Source: Streptomyces sp. NRRL S-455 (GTDB lineage Bacteria > Actinomycetota > Actinomycetes > Streptomycetales > Streptomycetaceae). Taken from it: a stretch of 64,000 nucleotides of DNA. A program made the translations under genes and the position numbers. Where the stretch lies: positions 62,001-126,000 of the forward strand of contig NZ_JOCT01000008.1 in NCBI RefSeq assembly GCF_000717875.1, in the 5' to 3' direction. Below are positions 32,169-40,709 of this stretch, in pieces. The notes beneath the pieces were generated by a model. The model had not been told where the DNA came from, searched no databases, and saw only the letters and a program-made list of their open reading frames with translations. Position 1 is the stretch's first letter. Each line of letters begins with the position of its first letter.

Positions 32169-33578
32169 GTGTTTGCTTCGTTCTCTGTGGTGTCCGTACG
32201 CAGGCGAGGTGCGGCCGGCCTCGGCGCCGCGACGCTGATGTCCGGGCTGGTCGCCGCGGGCGTGATGGCCGGCGCCGGCCGGGCGGCCGCCGACGAGACC
32301 ACGCAGAGCCAGGGCGGAGCGACCGCGACGATAGCCGGGCTCAAGACGTACGGCTCCGCCGTGGTCCACGGCGACACCGGGGACCAGCAGGTGTCGGCAG
32401 GCCTGTTCGAGATGTCCGTCGAGGGCGGCGGCATGCTCCAGACGTACTGCGTCGACCTGCACAACCCCACGCAGCGGGACGCCAGGTACCACGAGACGCC
32501 GTGGAGCGGCACGTCCCTGGGCGCCAACAGGGACGCGGGGCGGATCCGCTGGATCCTGCAGAACTCCTACCCGCAGGTGAACGACCTCGCGGCGCTCGCC
32601 CGGAAGGCGGGTGTCCGGGGTGTGCTGACCGAGCAGGACGCGGCGTCCGGCACACAGGTGGCGATCTGGCGCTACTCGGACGACGTGGCCGTCGACGCCC
32701 TCGACCCGCAGGCCGAGCAGCTCGCGGACTACCTGGAGAAGAACGCCCGGAACCTGCCCGAGCCCCGTGCCTCGCTCACCCTCGACCCGCCCGCGGTCTC
32801 GGGCCGGCCGGGCGAGCGGCTCGGGCCGGTGACGGTGCACACCAACGCGAGCAGCGTGACGGTGTCGCCGCCGGCGGACGCCGCCACGAGCGGAGTGCGG
32901 ATCGTCGACAAGCAGGGCAGGGCGATCACGTCCGCGGCCGACGGCGGGCAGGTGTTCTTCGAGGTGCCCGAGGACGCCGCGGCGGGCACGGCGGACCTGA
33001 CCGTGCACGCTTCGACGACGGTGCCGGTCGGCCGCGCCTTCGCCTCCGAGACGCGGAGCCAGACGCAGATCCTGGCCGGGTCGAGCGAGTCGACCGTGTC
33101 GGCGACGGCCGCCGCGACCTGGGCGAAGAAGGGGGCGATCCCGGCGCTGTCGGCGGCGAAGAACTGTGCCGACGGTGGTGTGGACATCATCGCGTCCAAC
33201 AAGGGCGACGAGCCGTTCACCTTCGAACTGGCGGGCCTCGAGCACACCATCGCCGCGGGCGAGACCAGGACCATCACGGTCCCCCTCCAGGAGGACCAGG
33301 CCTACGACTTCACGATCCACGGGCCCGGCGGTTTCACCCAGCGTTTCACCGGCATGCTGGACTGCCAGACCCGGGGCAGCGAGACGGGCACGGTCGCTCA
33401 GACCCTGAGCGAACCGAGCCCGGCCACCGTGGGCGGCGCGGCGTCGGACACGAACCTCGCGGAAACCGGCGGATCCGGCGTCACACCTCTCATCGCCGGC
33501 ATAGCCATCGGCCTGGTCGTCATCGGCGGAGTCACCCTGGTCGTCCTCCGCCGCAGGGACACACCCACGGGGAACTGA
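32169..33578 (+). CDS. thioester-domain (TQXA) cell-wall protein with LAETG sortase signal
   Basis: A 469-residue surface protein. The N-terminus (RRRGAAGLGAATLMSGLVAA) is an export signal ending near AGRAAADE. A thioester domain follows: the Cys in LQTYCVDLHNPT near residue 97 and the Gln in GTQVAIWRYSDD near 163 are the pair that forms an internal thioester in Gram-positive adhesins. Ig-like repeats follow. The C-terminus has LAETGGSGV, a membrane helix (LIAGIAIGLVVIGGVTLVVL) and a basic tail RRRD, the sorting signal for class E sortases, which prefer LAxTG. GTG 32169 has AAGGGG five bases upstream. The protein is probably linked to peptidoglycan and could bind a surface covalently. Confidence 0.88.
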   Translation: MFASFSVVSVRRRGAAGLGAATLMSGLVAAGVMAGAGRAAADETTQSQGGATATIAGLKTYGSAVVHGDTGDQQVSAGLFEMSVEGGGMLQTYCVDLHNPTQRDARYHETPWSGTSLGANRDAGRIRWILQNSYPQVNDLAALARKAGVRGVLTEQDAASGTQVAIWRYSDDVAVDALDPQAEQLADYLEKNARNLPEPRASLTLDPPAVSGRPGERLGPVTVHTNASSVTVSPPADAATSGVRIVDKQGRAITSAADGGQVFFEVPEDAAAGTADLTVHASTTVPVGRAFASETRSQTQILAGSSESTVSATAAATWAKKGAIPALSAAKNCADGGVDIIASNKGDEPFTFELAGLEHTIAAGETRTITVPLQEDQAYDFTIHGPGGFTQRFTGMLDCQTRGSETGTVAQTLSEPSPATVGGAASDTNLAETGGSGVTPLIAGIAIGLVVIGGVTLVVLRRRDTPTGN

Positions 33579-33611
33579 CCGGGCCGTGAGAGCGGGCCGT
33601 CGCGCTCCTTC

Positions 33612-33617
33612 TACGCT
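33612..33617 (+). promoter_or_regulatory. -10 element placed for a leaderless GNAT transcript
   Basis: TACGCT lies exactly six bases before ATG 33624 and there is no ribosome binding site. This spacing recurs before the starts at 49818 and 51167. Confidence 0.5.
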
Positions 33618-33623
33618 CGGCCC

Positions 33624-34065
33624 ATGAAGATCACTGTGCGGGCCGCGGTCGAGGCGGACCTGTCGGCGCTGCTGGCCCTCTACGAGGAACTGAACCCGGA
33701 TGACGCGCCGTTGCCCCGGGCGTCTGCGGATGCCGTCTGGGCGGCGATATCCGGGCAGCGGGGGGGGGACCGTCCTGGTGGCGGACGCCGACGGCGCGGT
33801 GGCGGGCACGGCGGACTGCATCGTCATGCCGAATCTCACCCGCGGCGGCCGGGCCATCCTGTTCGTGGAGAACGTCGTGGTGGCCGGCTCCTTCCAGCGG
33901 CGGGGCGTCGGACGCCGGCTGATGGAGGCGGCCGTGCGCCTGGGGGAGACGGCGGGCTGCTACAAGGTGCAACTGCTGGCAGCGGACGACGAGTACGTCC
34001 ACAGCTTCTACCGGGCGTGCGGCTTCGAAGCCCTCGCGCAAGGGTTCCGCCGCTACGTGGGGTGA
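33624..34065 (+). pseudogene. GNAT acetyltransferase with a frameshift in a G9 run
   Basis: Two frames together encode one GNAT N-acetyltransferase of about 146 residues. The first, from ATG 33624, reads ITVRAAVEADLSALLALYEE and ends in a run of nine G (33770-33778). The second gives TVLVADADGAVAGTADCIV, VVVAGSFQRRGVGRRLMEAA (acetyl-CoA-binding Q-R-R-G-V-G-R motif) and FYRACGFEALAQGFRRYVG to 34065. With eight G the two join in frame (SGQRGGTVLVAD). Without correction the first frame runs to 34211 with nonsense. The run may be a sequencing error or a slippage site that switches the gene. Acceptor unknown. Confidence 0.75.
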
Positions 34066-34228
34066 CCGCCCGCACGCTCCACGGGAACCGAACCGGTCCC
34101 TCCGACGTGTTCCTGGGCAAGGGGTGGTGCCTCACGCTGCGATCAGATCAAGATCCAGGCAAGGCCGGTGCGGATGTCAGTGCCGGAAGGGATACTTGCG
34201 GCGACGGATGACCATGGGGGAGGTCACA

Positions 34229-35665
34229 GTGACACAACTGCCGACGAGCAGTCCGCCACCACCGAGCCCCGGCCTGTCCACACTCCCGGCCGTCCCGGCC
34301 CAACCGGCACAATCACCGCAGGCGCCGCACGGTCGTACGGAGCCCCAGCCCCGCCGCACGGCTTTCGCCGAGGGCTTCGATCAACTCCGGGCCGCCGCCA
34401 CGACCGAACCCGGCCGTCTCCGCATCATCGGCGCCGTTCTCGCTCTACTCGTCGTCGCCTTCGGCGCCGTCACCGCCTGGCAGATGACCGACCGCGCGGC
34501 CGCCGCCGACGACGTCCTGACCAGCAGCCAGCCCCTCAGTTCGGACGCGGCCGACATCTACCGCTCCCTCGCGGACGCCAACACCGCCGCTTCCAGCGGC
34601 TTCCTCGCCGGCGGCCAGGAGACGGCCACCTCCCGCGACCGGTACGAGAGGAACATCCGCACGGCCGCGGAGAAACTCGTCAACGCCGCCGCCAACTCGG
34701 AACCCGACTCCCCGTCGGCCGCGACCATCGCCAGGCTGAACAGACTCCTCCCCGAGTACAAGGGCCTGGTCGAACGCGCCCGCACCTACAACCGCCAGGG
34801 CTTCCCGGTCGGCGGCGCCTACCTCCGCTACGCCAACGAGAAGATGCAACAGCAGATGCTCCCGGCAGCCGAGGACCTGTACAAGAAAGAGAACCAGCGC
34901 CTGCGCGCGGACTACGCGGACGCCACGCCCTACCCCTGGGCCGCCATCGCCCTCGGCGTCGCCGCCCTCGCCGCCCTCGCCTGGGCCCAGCACCGCAACT
35001 ACCAGCGGACGAACCGTGTCCTGAACCACGGCCTGGTCGCCGCCACGGCCACCGCGACCGTGGTCCTCCTCTGGCTGGTCGTCGGCCACAGCGTCGCCCG
35101 CGCGGGCCTGAACGACTCCTACGACCACGGCGTCCGCTCCCTGAACGTCCTGCACGACGCCCGCATCGCCTCCCTCAAGGCGAGAGGCAACGAGAACCTC
35201 ACCCTGGTGGCCCGGGGCGCCGAGACGAAGAAGGTCGGCGACGAGACCTACGACGCGTACGACTACGACTTCCGGGCGGAGATGAAAGCCCTGGGCGAGT
35301 ACCTGGCGGACGCCGAGCAGCTCGCCGACGACAGCTCTGGTGAGCGGCCCGTCACCGCCGCCACCGGCAACATGGCGGAGTGGAAGAAGCGCCACACCGC
35401 GGCCCGTGAGCAGGACGAGAACGGCAACTACCAGCGTGCGCTGGACATGGTGATCGGAGCGAAGAACGCGACCGGCGAGTGCTTCGACAGCGTCGACGAG
35501 AACCTGCGCACGGCACTCGCCCACGAGGAGACCGAGTTCAAGCACGCCGCCGGTGACGGCAGGGACGCCCTGACGGGCCTGTCGGCGGGTGCGGCGGTAC
35601 TCGGCGTGCTCGGCGCGGCGGGCGCGGTACTGGGCATCGGCCGCAGGCTCTCGGAGTACCGGTGA
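34229..35665 (+). CDS. glnX: GlnX-like four-helix membrane sensor
   Basis: A 478-residue protein with a Pro-rich cytoplasmic N-terminus and four predicted membrane helices: IIGAVLALLVVAFGAVTAW near residue 66, WAAIALGVAALAALAWA near 236, TATATVVLLWLVVGHSV near 270, and a C-terminal one (LSAGAAVLGVLGAAGAVLGI near 452). The two external loops of about 140-160 residues are alpha-helical. In corynebacteria and mycobacteria GlnX relays amino-acid availability from the periplasmic protein GlnH to kinase PknG; gene order here (glnX, glnH, then pknG) is the basis of the call. GTG 34229 has GGGGGAGG five bases upstream. The glnH start overlaps its stop (GTGA), so the two are coupled. Confidence 0.75.
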   Translation: MTQLPTSSPPPPSPGLSTLPAVPAQPAQSPQAPHGRTEPQPRRTAFAEGFDQLRAAATTEPGRLRIIGAVLALLVVAFGAVTAWQMTDRAAAADDVLTSSQPLSSDAADIYRSLADANTAASSGFLAGGQETATSRDRYERNIRTAAEKLVNAAANSEPDSPSAATIARLNRLLPEYKGLVERARTYNRQGFPVGGAYLRYANEKMQQQMLPAAEDLYKKENQRLRADYADATPYPWAAIALGVAALAALAWAQHRNYQRTNRVLNHGLVAATATATVVLLWLVVGHSVARAGLNDSYDHGVRSLNVLHDARIASLKARGNENLTLVARGAETKKVGDETYDAYDYDFRAEMKALGEYLADAEQLADDSSGERPVTAATGNMAEWKKRHTAAREQDENGNYQRALDMVIGAKNATGECFDSVDENLRTALAHEETEFKHAAGDGRDALTGLSAGAAVLGVLGAAGAVLGIGRRLSEYR

Positions 35666-36732
35666 ACGGGACGGAGGCGAAAGGGGGCGTGGCCATGCGA
35701 GCGCGACGTCTGCGGGCCAGTCTGAAGGGCTGGGGCGGGGTGGCCGCGATGGCGGCCGTGTGCGCCCTGGTGGCCGTCTTCGCACTCTGCCTCCCCGCTG
35801 CCGGACCGGGCATCGTGGACGGCCGGGCCGTCACCCGGGCCGCCCAGACCAGGACGGTGCAGGCCGAAGAGGACTGCGAGGCCCCCGAGAAGCAGACCCT
35901 GCCCCCCTCCTCCGCGGACGGCGACACCATCCGGGCGATCAAGAACCGCGAGGGCGAGAAACGCAAGCTGATCGTCGGAGTCGACCAGAACAGCTACCGC
36001 TGGGGCTACCGCGACCCCAACAGCGGCCAGACCGCGGAGCTGGAGGGCTTCGACATCGATCTGGTCCACCGCATCGCCGAGGACATCCTGGGCGACCCGG
36101 ACGCGGTCCAGTTCAAGGCGATCCCCACCGACCAGCGCATCCCGGCGATCCAGGACGGCCGCGTGGACATGGTCGTCCGGACGATGACGATCAACTGTGA
36201 ACGCATCAAGGACGTCGCCTTCTCCGCGCCGTACTTCAAGACGGGACAGCAGGTCCTGGCCCCCAAGTCCTCACCCGTCACGGGCTACGACGACACACTC
36301 GCGGGCCGCAAGGTCTGCACGGCGGCGGGCTCCACGGCGTACTCGACGCTGGAGAAGGACCGGAAGAACGGCGAACTCCCCGCCGGCACCGACATCTCCG
36401 GAACCGTCCCCAACCAACTCGACTGCCTGGTGAGGCTCCAGCTGGGCGAGGCCGACGCCGTCGTCACGGACGGCGCGCTCGCGGCGAGCCAGGCGGCACA
36501 GGATCCGACGGTCCAGCTCAAGGGCGACGCGTTCACTGCCGAGTACTACGGCGTGGCGATGAAGAAGGACGCGGACGATCTGGTACGCCGGGTCAACCAG
36601 ATCCTGGTGGACTACCGCAAGGACTCTGCCGACGGCTGGCAGGCGTCGTACGAGCAATGGCTGTCGGCGACACTGGGCAAGGATGCGAAGAAGTCGGAAC
36701 CACCGGCACCCCAGTACCTCCGAACCACCTGA
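35662..36732 (+). CDS. glnH: GlnH-like extracytoplasmic amino-acid-binding protein
   Basis: A 356-residue family 3 solute-binding protein. It has an N-terminal hydrophobic segment (GVAAMAAVCALVAVFALCLP), which looks like a signal or anchor; the Cys there does not sit in a standard lipobox, so anchoring may be by an uncleaved helix. The binding fold is complete: KLIVGVDQNSYRWGYRDPNS, LEGFDIDLVHRIAEDILGD, RIPAIQDGRVDMVVRTMTIN and AGRKVCTAAGSTAYSTL. In the related system GlnH binds aspartate or glutamate and signals through GlnX to PknG. GTG 35662 overlaps the glnX stop; ATG 35695 with AAAGGGGG upstream is the alternative. No transporter permease or ATPase gene is linked, which supports a sensing rather than an uptake role. 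Confidence 0.82.
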   Translation: MNGTEAKGGVAMRARRLRASLKGWGGVAAMAAVCALVAVFALCLPAAGPGIVDGRAVTRAAQTRTVQAEEDCEAPEKQTLPPSSADGDTIRAIKNREGEKRKLIVGVDQNSYRWGYRDPNSGQTAELEGFDIDLVHRIAEDILGDPDAVQFKAIPTDQRIPAIQDGRVDMVVRTMTINCERIKDVAFSAPYFKTGQQVLAPKSSPVTGYDDTLAGRKVCTAAGSTAYSTLEKDRKNGELPAGTDISGTVPNQLDCLVRLQLGEADAVVTDGALAASQAAQDPTVQLKGDAFTAEYYGVAMKKDADDLVRRVNQILVDYRKDSADGWQASYEQWLSATLGKDAKKSEPPAPQYLRTT

Positions 36733-36813
36733 CGAACCGCACCACTCGACAGACCGCACCACCTGACAACGCGACCGACCCCCCAACCGCACAACCGCAG
36801 CGAGAGGTGATCG

Positions 36814-38148
36814 ATGGGCGTCACGGGATCCACCGGGCCGGTGATGGACCGGGACGAGGTGGACCGTGCGCTGGCGCGGCTCGGCGCGGAGCACGAGGCG
36901 ATCGAGACCTCGCTCCTCGCCCTCCAGGACCACGCGGGCCGCAGACTCCTGGAGGGTGCCGAACTCACCGGCGTCACCCGGGAACGCTGGACCTCCACGG
37001 AGGCGTCGATCACGCTGCTGTGGACCTACTTCGACGCGTACACGGACGCTCTGCGCACCGCCCGGGAGATCCGCTCCCGCCGCCGCTGGTCCAGCCGTGA
37101 GGACCTGGTGGAGCTGACGGAGCTGCTGAACGGCGAGTCGGTCACGGTCGCGGGCAGCGCCACCGCCACGGCCAACGCCCCGACGCCGCACGGCGCCGCG
37201 AACAAACTCAGCGAACGCTACTCACTGGGCACCCTCGTCGACCGGATGAACGAGCTGTACGCGACGAGCCTGGACATGGTCGTCGCCGCCGACGCGGTCT
37301 GGTCGGCCCTGCCGGCCCGGATCGATCTGCTGGCAGCCGAACTCCAGCGCACCCGCCGGCTCGCGCACTCGGTCGGCGTGCGCCCCGGCGAGCACCCCGC
37401 GGGCGACGACCTGGAGCGCATCACCCGCATACTGACGAAGCTGCGCGAGCAGGTGATCTCGGACCCGCTGGCGTTCTGGCAGGCCTCGGAGGGCAGTTCG
37501 GCTCCGGGCGGCGGCAGGCCGGACACCACGGTGTACGACCGTGAGGCACGCGCCCTGGAGGACGTACGGCGGGAGATCGACGCCGTCCTGACGGTGCGCC
37601 AGGACGCCGAGAAGCGGATCGTCAAGCTCCGGGACATCCTCAGCCGGGCGGACCGTACGCTCGCCGAGGCGCGCACCGCTCGCGGCGAGGTCCTCGCGAA
37701 GATCGCGGCGACGGAGGTGCCGGTGGTCAGCGGACCGCCGACGGTGCTGCAGGAGCAGCTGGCGACGGCCGCGGAGTTCCGCAGGCAGGCACAGTGGCAC
37801 CGGCTGTCCCCGCTCCTGGAGTCGCTGGAGCAGAAGGCGGAGGACGAACTGCTGCGCGCCCGCGAGTCGCTGACCGCGGTCACGGCGCCCCTGGCGGTCC
37901 GTGCCGAGCTGCGCGGCCGTCTCGACGCGTACAAGGCGAAGGTCGCCCGGCACGGCTTCGCCGAGGACTCGCTGCTCGTGGAGCGGTACGAGAAGGCGCG
38001 CCGCATGCTGTGGAGCGCCCCCTGCGACCTGCGCGCCGCCGAACAGGCCGTGCTGCGCTACCAGCAGGCGGCCGCGGAACTGCTCGGCGGCCCGCGGGTC
38101 CCGGACCAGGGCGTGCCCGAGGACGACCGGAGGGGGCCCGGCGCATGA
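36814..38148 (+). CDS. coiled-coil protein of the PknG operon, unknown function
   Basis: A 444-residue, almost wholly helical and highly charged protein without signal peptide or membrane helix. Long heptad-like stretches include REARALEDVRREIDAVLTVR and ILSRADRTLAEARTARGEVL, then LLESLEQKAEDELLRARESL. No catalytic motif is visible and I do not recognise a named family. ATG 36814 has GAGAGG eight bases upstream. Its stop overlaps the start of the PknG-like kinase gene (ATGA), so it is made with the kinase and is a reasonable candidate for a scaffold or adaptor between the membrane sensor and the kinase; this is inference from position only. Confidence 0.7.
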   Translation: MGVTGSTGPVMDRDEVDRALARLGAEHEAIETSLLALQDHAGRRLLEGAELTGVTRERWTSTEASITLLWTYFDAYTDALRTAREIRSRRRWSSREDLVELTELLNGESVTVAGSATATANAPTPHGAANKLSERYSLGTLVDRMNELYATSLDMVVAADAVWSALPARIDLLAAELQRTRRLAHSVGVRPGEHPAGDDLERITRILTKLREQVISDPLAFWQASEGSSAPGGGRPDTTVYDREARALEDVRREIDAVLTVRQDAEKRIVKLRDILSRADRTLAEARTARGEVLAKIAATEVPVVSGPPTVLQEQLATAAEFRRQAQWHRLSPLLESLEQKAEDELLRARESLTAVTAPLAVRAELRGRLDAYKAKVARHGFAEDSLLVERYEKARRMLWSAPCDLRAAEQAVLRYQQAAAELLGGPRVPDQGVPEDDRRGPGA

Positions 38149-40706
38149 GCGACAAGGGGGAGTCCATGACTCAGGCACCGCACCCACCACCAGCCGAGCC
38201 GGCGAACGGGCCCCAGCGCAGCTGCCAGCGCCCCGCCTGTGAGGGCACCTACGAGGACGTGGGCGGCGGCGAGCTGTACTGCGACACCTGCGGCCTCGCC
38301 CCGGTCGTCGCACCGAACGGCATGGTCGGTTCGCCCCCGACCGGCATCACCGCGGGCGGCAAGGGCGGCTCCCACGGCTCGGGGCGCAGCGGCGGCTCCC
38401 GCTCCGGCGGCCGCAGTTCGCGTACGTCGTCCCAGTCGTCGAAGTCCCGCCGCTCGGTGTCGGGACGGCTCTCGCGCTCCCTGTCGGGCAAGCCCACGAG
38501 CCGTTCGTTGTCGGTGCGCAGCTCCGGTTCCGGCGCCGGTTCCTCGACGCGGGGCCGGCTGGGCGCCGGGCTGGTCCAGGTCCCGCCGATCCCGCGGCCC
38601 GACCCGCGCGAGATGGTCCTGGACAACCCGGAGGTGCCCGAGCGGAAGCGGTTCTGCTCACGCTCCGACTGCGGCGCCCCGGTGGGCCGTGCGCGCGGTG
38701 ACCGGCCGGGGCGCACGGAGGGCTTCTGCACCAAGTGCGGGCACCCGTACTCGTTCGTACCGAAGCTGAAGGCCGGGGACGTCGTGCACGGCCAGTACGA
38801 GGTCGTCGGCTGCCTCGCGCACGGCGGCCTGGGCTGGATCTACCTGGCGGTCGACCGGGCGGTGTCCGATCGCTGGGTGGTCCTCAAGGGCCTGCTGGAC
38901 ACGGGCGACCAGGACGCGATGGCCGCGGCGATCTCCGAGCGGCGCTTCCTGGCGGAGATCGAGCACGCCAACATCGTGCGGATCTACAACTTCGTGGAGC
39001 ACCTGGACCAGCGCACCGGCTCCCTCGACGGCTACATCGTCATGGAGTACGTCGGCGGCAAGTCGCTGAAGGAGATCGCCAACGACCGCCGCACACCGCA
39101 CGGCAGGCGCGATCCGCTGCCCGTGGAGCAGGCCTGCGCGTACGGCATCGAGGCCCTGGAGGCACTCGGCCACCTGCACAGCCGCAACCTCCTGTACTGC
39201 GACTTCAAGGTCGACAACGCGATCCAGACCGAGGACCAGCTCAAGCTGATCGACATGGGCGCGGTGCGCAGGATGGACGACGAGGAGTCGGCCATCTACG
39301 GCACGGTCGGATACCAGGCGCCGGAGGTCGCCGAGGCCGGCCCGTCGGTGTCGAGCGACCTCTACACCGTCGCCCGCACCCTCGCCGTCCTGACCTTCGA
39401 CTTCCAGGGCTACACGAACGTCTACGTCGACTCGCTGCCCGACCCGGACAACATCGAGGTCTTCCGGCAGTACGAGTCGTTCTACCGCCTCCTGGTCCGC
39501 GCCACGGACCCGGACCCGGCCCGCCGGTTCGCCTCCGCGCAGGAGATGACCGAGCAGCTCACGGGTGTCCTGCGGGAGGTGGTGTCCCTCCAGACGGGCC
39601 GGGCCCGGCCCGCCCTCTCCACGCTGTTCGGGCCCGAACTCCGGGTCACGGACACGGAGCTGTTCCCGAAGCCGGCCGGCGAGGTGTCCCGGCTGGGGGC
39701 ACGGGCGGTACGGACACGTCGCCCGCCCTCGACCGCGGCCGCGCTGCCCACCGCGCACAGCCTCGTCAAAGCCGTCGACACCACCACCACGGCCCTCGCC
39801 CTGCCCGTCCCGCGGGTCGACCCGTCCGACCCCAACGCCGGTTTCCTCGCGGGCCTGATGACCTCCGCGCCCGCCGAACTGCTCGGCGCCCTCGCCGCCG
39901 CCCCGGCCCCGTCGACCGAGACCCGGCTGCGGCAGATCCGGGCCTGGCTGGAGACCGGCGACCCGGCCGCCGCACTGCGGGCGCTGGTCACCCTGGAGGG
40001 CGAGCGGCCCGACGACTGGCGGGTGGTCTGGTACCGGGGCGTGGCCGCGCTGGTCACGGGCGACGACGAGGGCGCCGCGCTCGCCTTCGACGCGATCTAC
40101 GACGCCTTCCCCGGCGAGATCGCGCCCAAGCTGGCGCTGGGCCTGTGCGCGGAGGTGCTCGGCCAGCTGGACAACGCCGCCGAGTACTACCGGCTGGTGT
40201 GGTCGACCGACCCGAGCCATGTGAGCGCCGCGTTCGGGCTGGCCCGCGTGCAGCTGGCGACCGGCGACCGGCGCGGCGCCGTACGGACGCTGGAGTCGGT
40301 CCCGGAGTCCTCCATCCACTACACGGCGGCCCGGGTGGCGGCCGTCCGGGCGCGGCTGCGGCAGCGCACGGCGACCGCCTCCGACGCACCGTTCCTGGAG
40401 GACCTGACGGCCGCCGCGGCGCAGGTCGAGGCGCTGGAGGCGTACGGTCTGGATCCGGCGCGGCGTGAGCAGTTGTCGGCCGAAGTCCTCGGTTGCGCCC
40501 TGGACTGGGTACTCTCCGGGGGCCAGGGTTCCGCCCTTCCCGCCGCCGGGGGACGGACGCTGCTCGGCAGCGGCCTGGACGAGCGGGGACTGCGTTTCGG
40601 ACTGGAACGCTCGTACCGCACGCTGGCCCGGCTGGCGCGGGGCGGCGAGGAGAGGATCGACCTGGTGGAACGTGCCAACCGTTACCGCCCCCGGACGTGG
40701 GTGTAA
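38145..40706 (+). CDS. pknG: PknG-like serine/threonine kinase with zinc ribbons and TPR domain
   Basis: An 853-residue soluble kinase with the PknG layout. Residues 27-49 hold a first four-cysteine ribbon (C27, C32, C46, C49); 76-138 is a linker made almost only of Ser, Arg and Gly; 171-198 is the rubredoxin-like ribbon (C171, C176, C195, C198) that gates the active site in PknG. The kinase domain (about 216-480) has AHGGLGWIY, the ATP lysine K248, the catalytic loop YCDFKVDN (D353, K355, N358) and IDMGAV in place of DFG (D370), as in PknG. The C-terminal 300 residues are TPR-like. Mycobacterial PknG (about 750 residues) phosphorylates the FHA protein GarA. ATG 38145 overlaps the previous stop; ATG 38166 has a good GGGGGAG site and is an alternative. 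Confidence 0.88.
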   Translation: MSDKGESMTQAPHPPPAEPANGPQRSCQRPACEGTYEDVGGGELYCDTCGLAPVVAPNGMVGSPPTGITAGGKGGSHGSGRSGGSRSGGRSSRTSSQSSKSRRSVSGRLSRSLSGKPTSRSLSVRSSGSGAGSSTRGRLGAGLVQVPPIPRPDPREMVLDNPEVPERKRFCSRSDCGAPVGRARGDRPGRTEGFCTKCGHPYSFVPKLKAGDVVHGQYEVVGCLAHGGLGWIYLAVDRAVSDRWVVLKGLLDTGDQDAMAAAISERRFLAEIEHANIVRIYNFVEHLDQRTGSLDGYIVMEYVGGKSLKEIANDRRTPHGRRDPLPVEQACAYGIEALEALGHLHSRNLLYCDFKVDNAIQTEDQLKLIDMGAVRRMDDEESAIYGTVGYQAPEVAEAGPSVSSDLYTVARTLAVLTFDFQGYTNVYVDSLPDPDNIEVFRQYESFYRLLVRATDPDPARRFASAQEMTEQLTGVLREVVSLQTGRARPALSTLFGPELRVTDTELFPKPAGEVSRLGARAVRTRRPPSTAAALPTAHSLVKAVDTTTTALALPVPRVDPSDPNAGFLAGLMTSAPAELLGALAAAPAPSTETRLRQIRAWLETGDPAAALRALVTLEGERPDDWRVVWYRGVAALVTGDDEGAALAFDAIYDAFPGEIAPKLALGLCAEVLGQLDNAAEYYRLVWSTDPSHVSAAFGLARVQLATGDRRGAVRTLESVPESSIHYTAARVAAVRARLRQRTATASDAPFLEDLTAAAAQVEALEAYGLDPARREQLSAEVLGCALDWVLSGGQGSALPAAGGRTLLGSGLDERGLRFGLERSYRTLARLARGGEERIDLVERANRYRPRTWV

Positions 40707-40709
40707 TTG

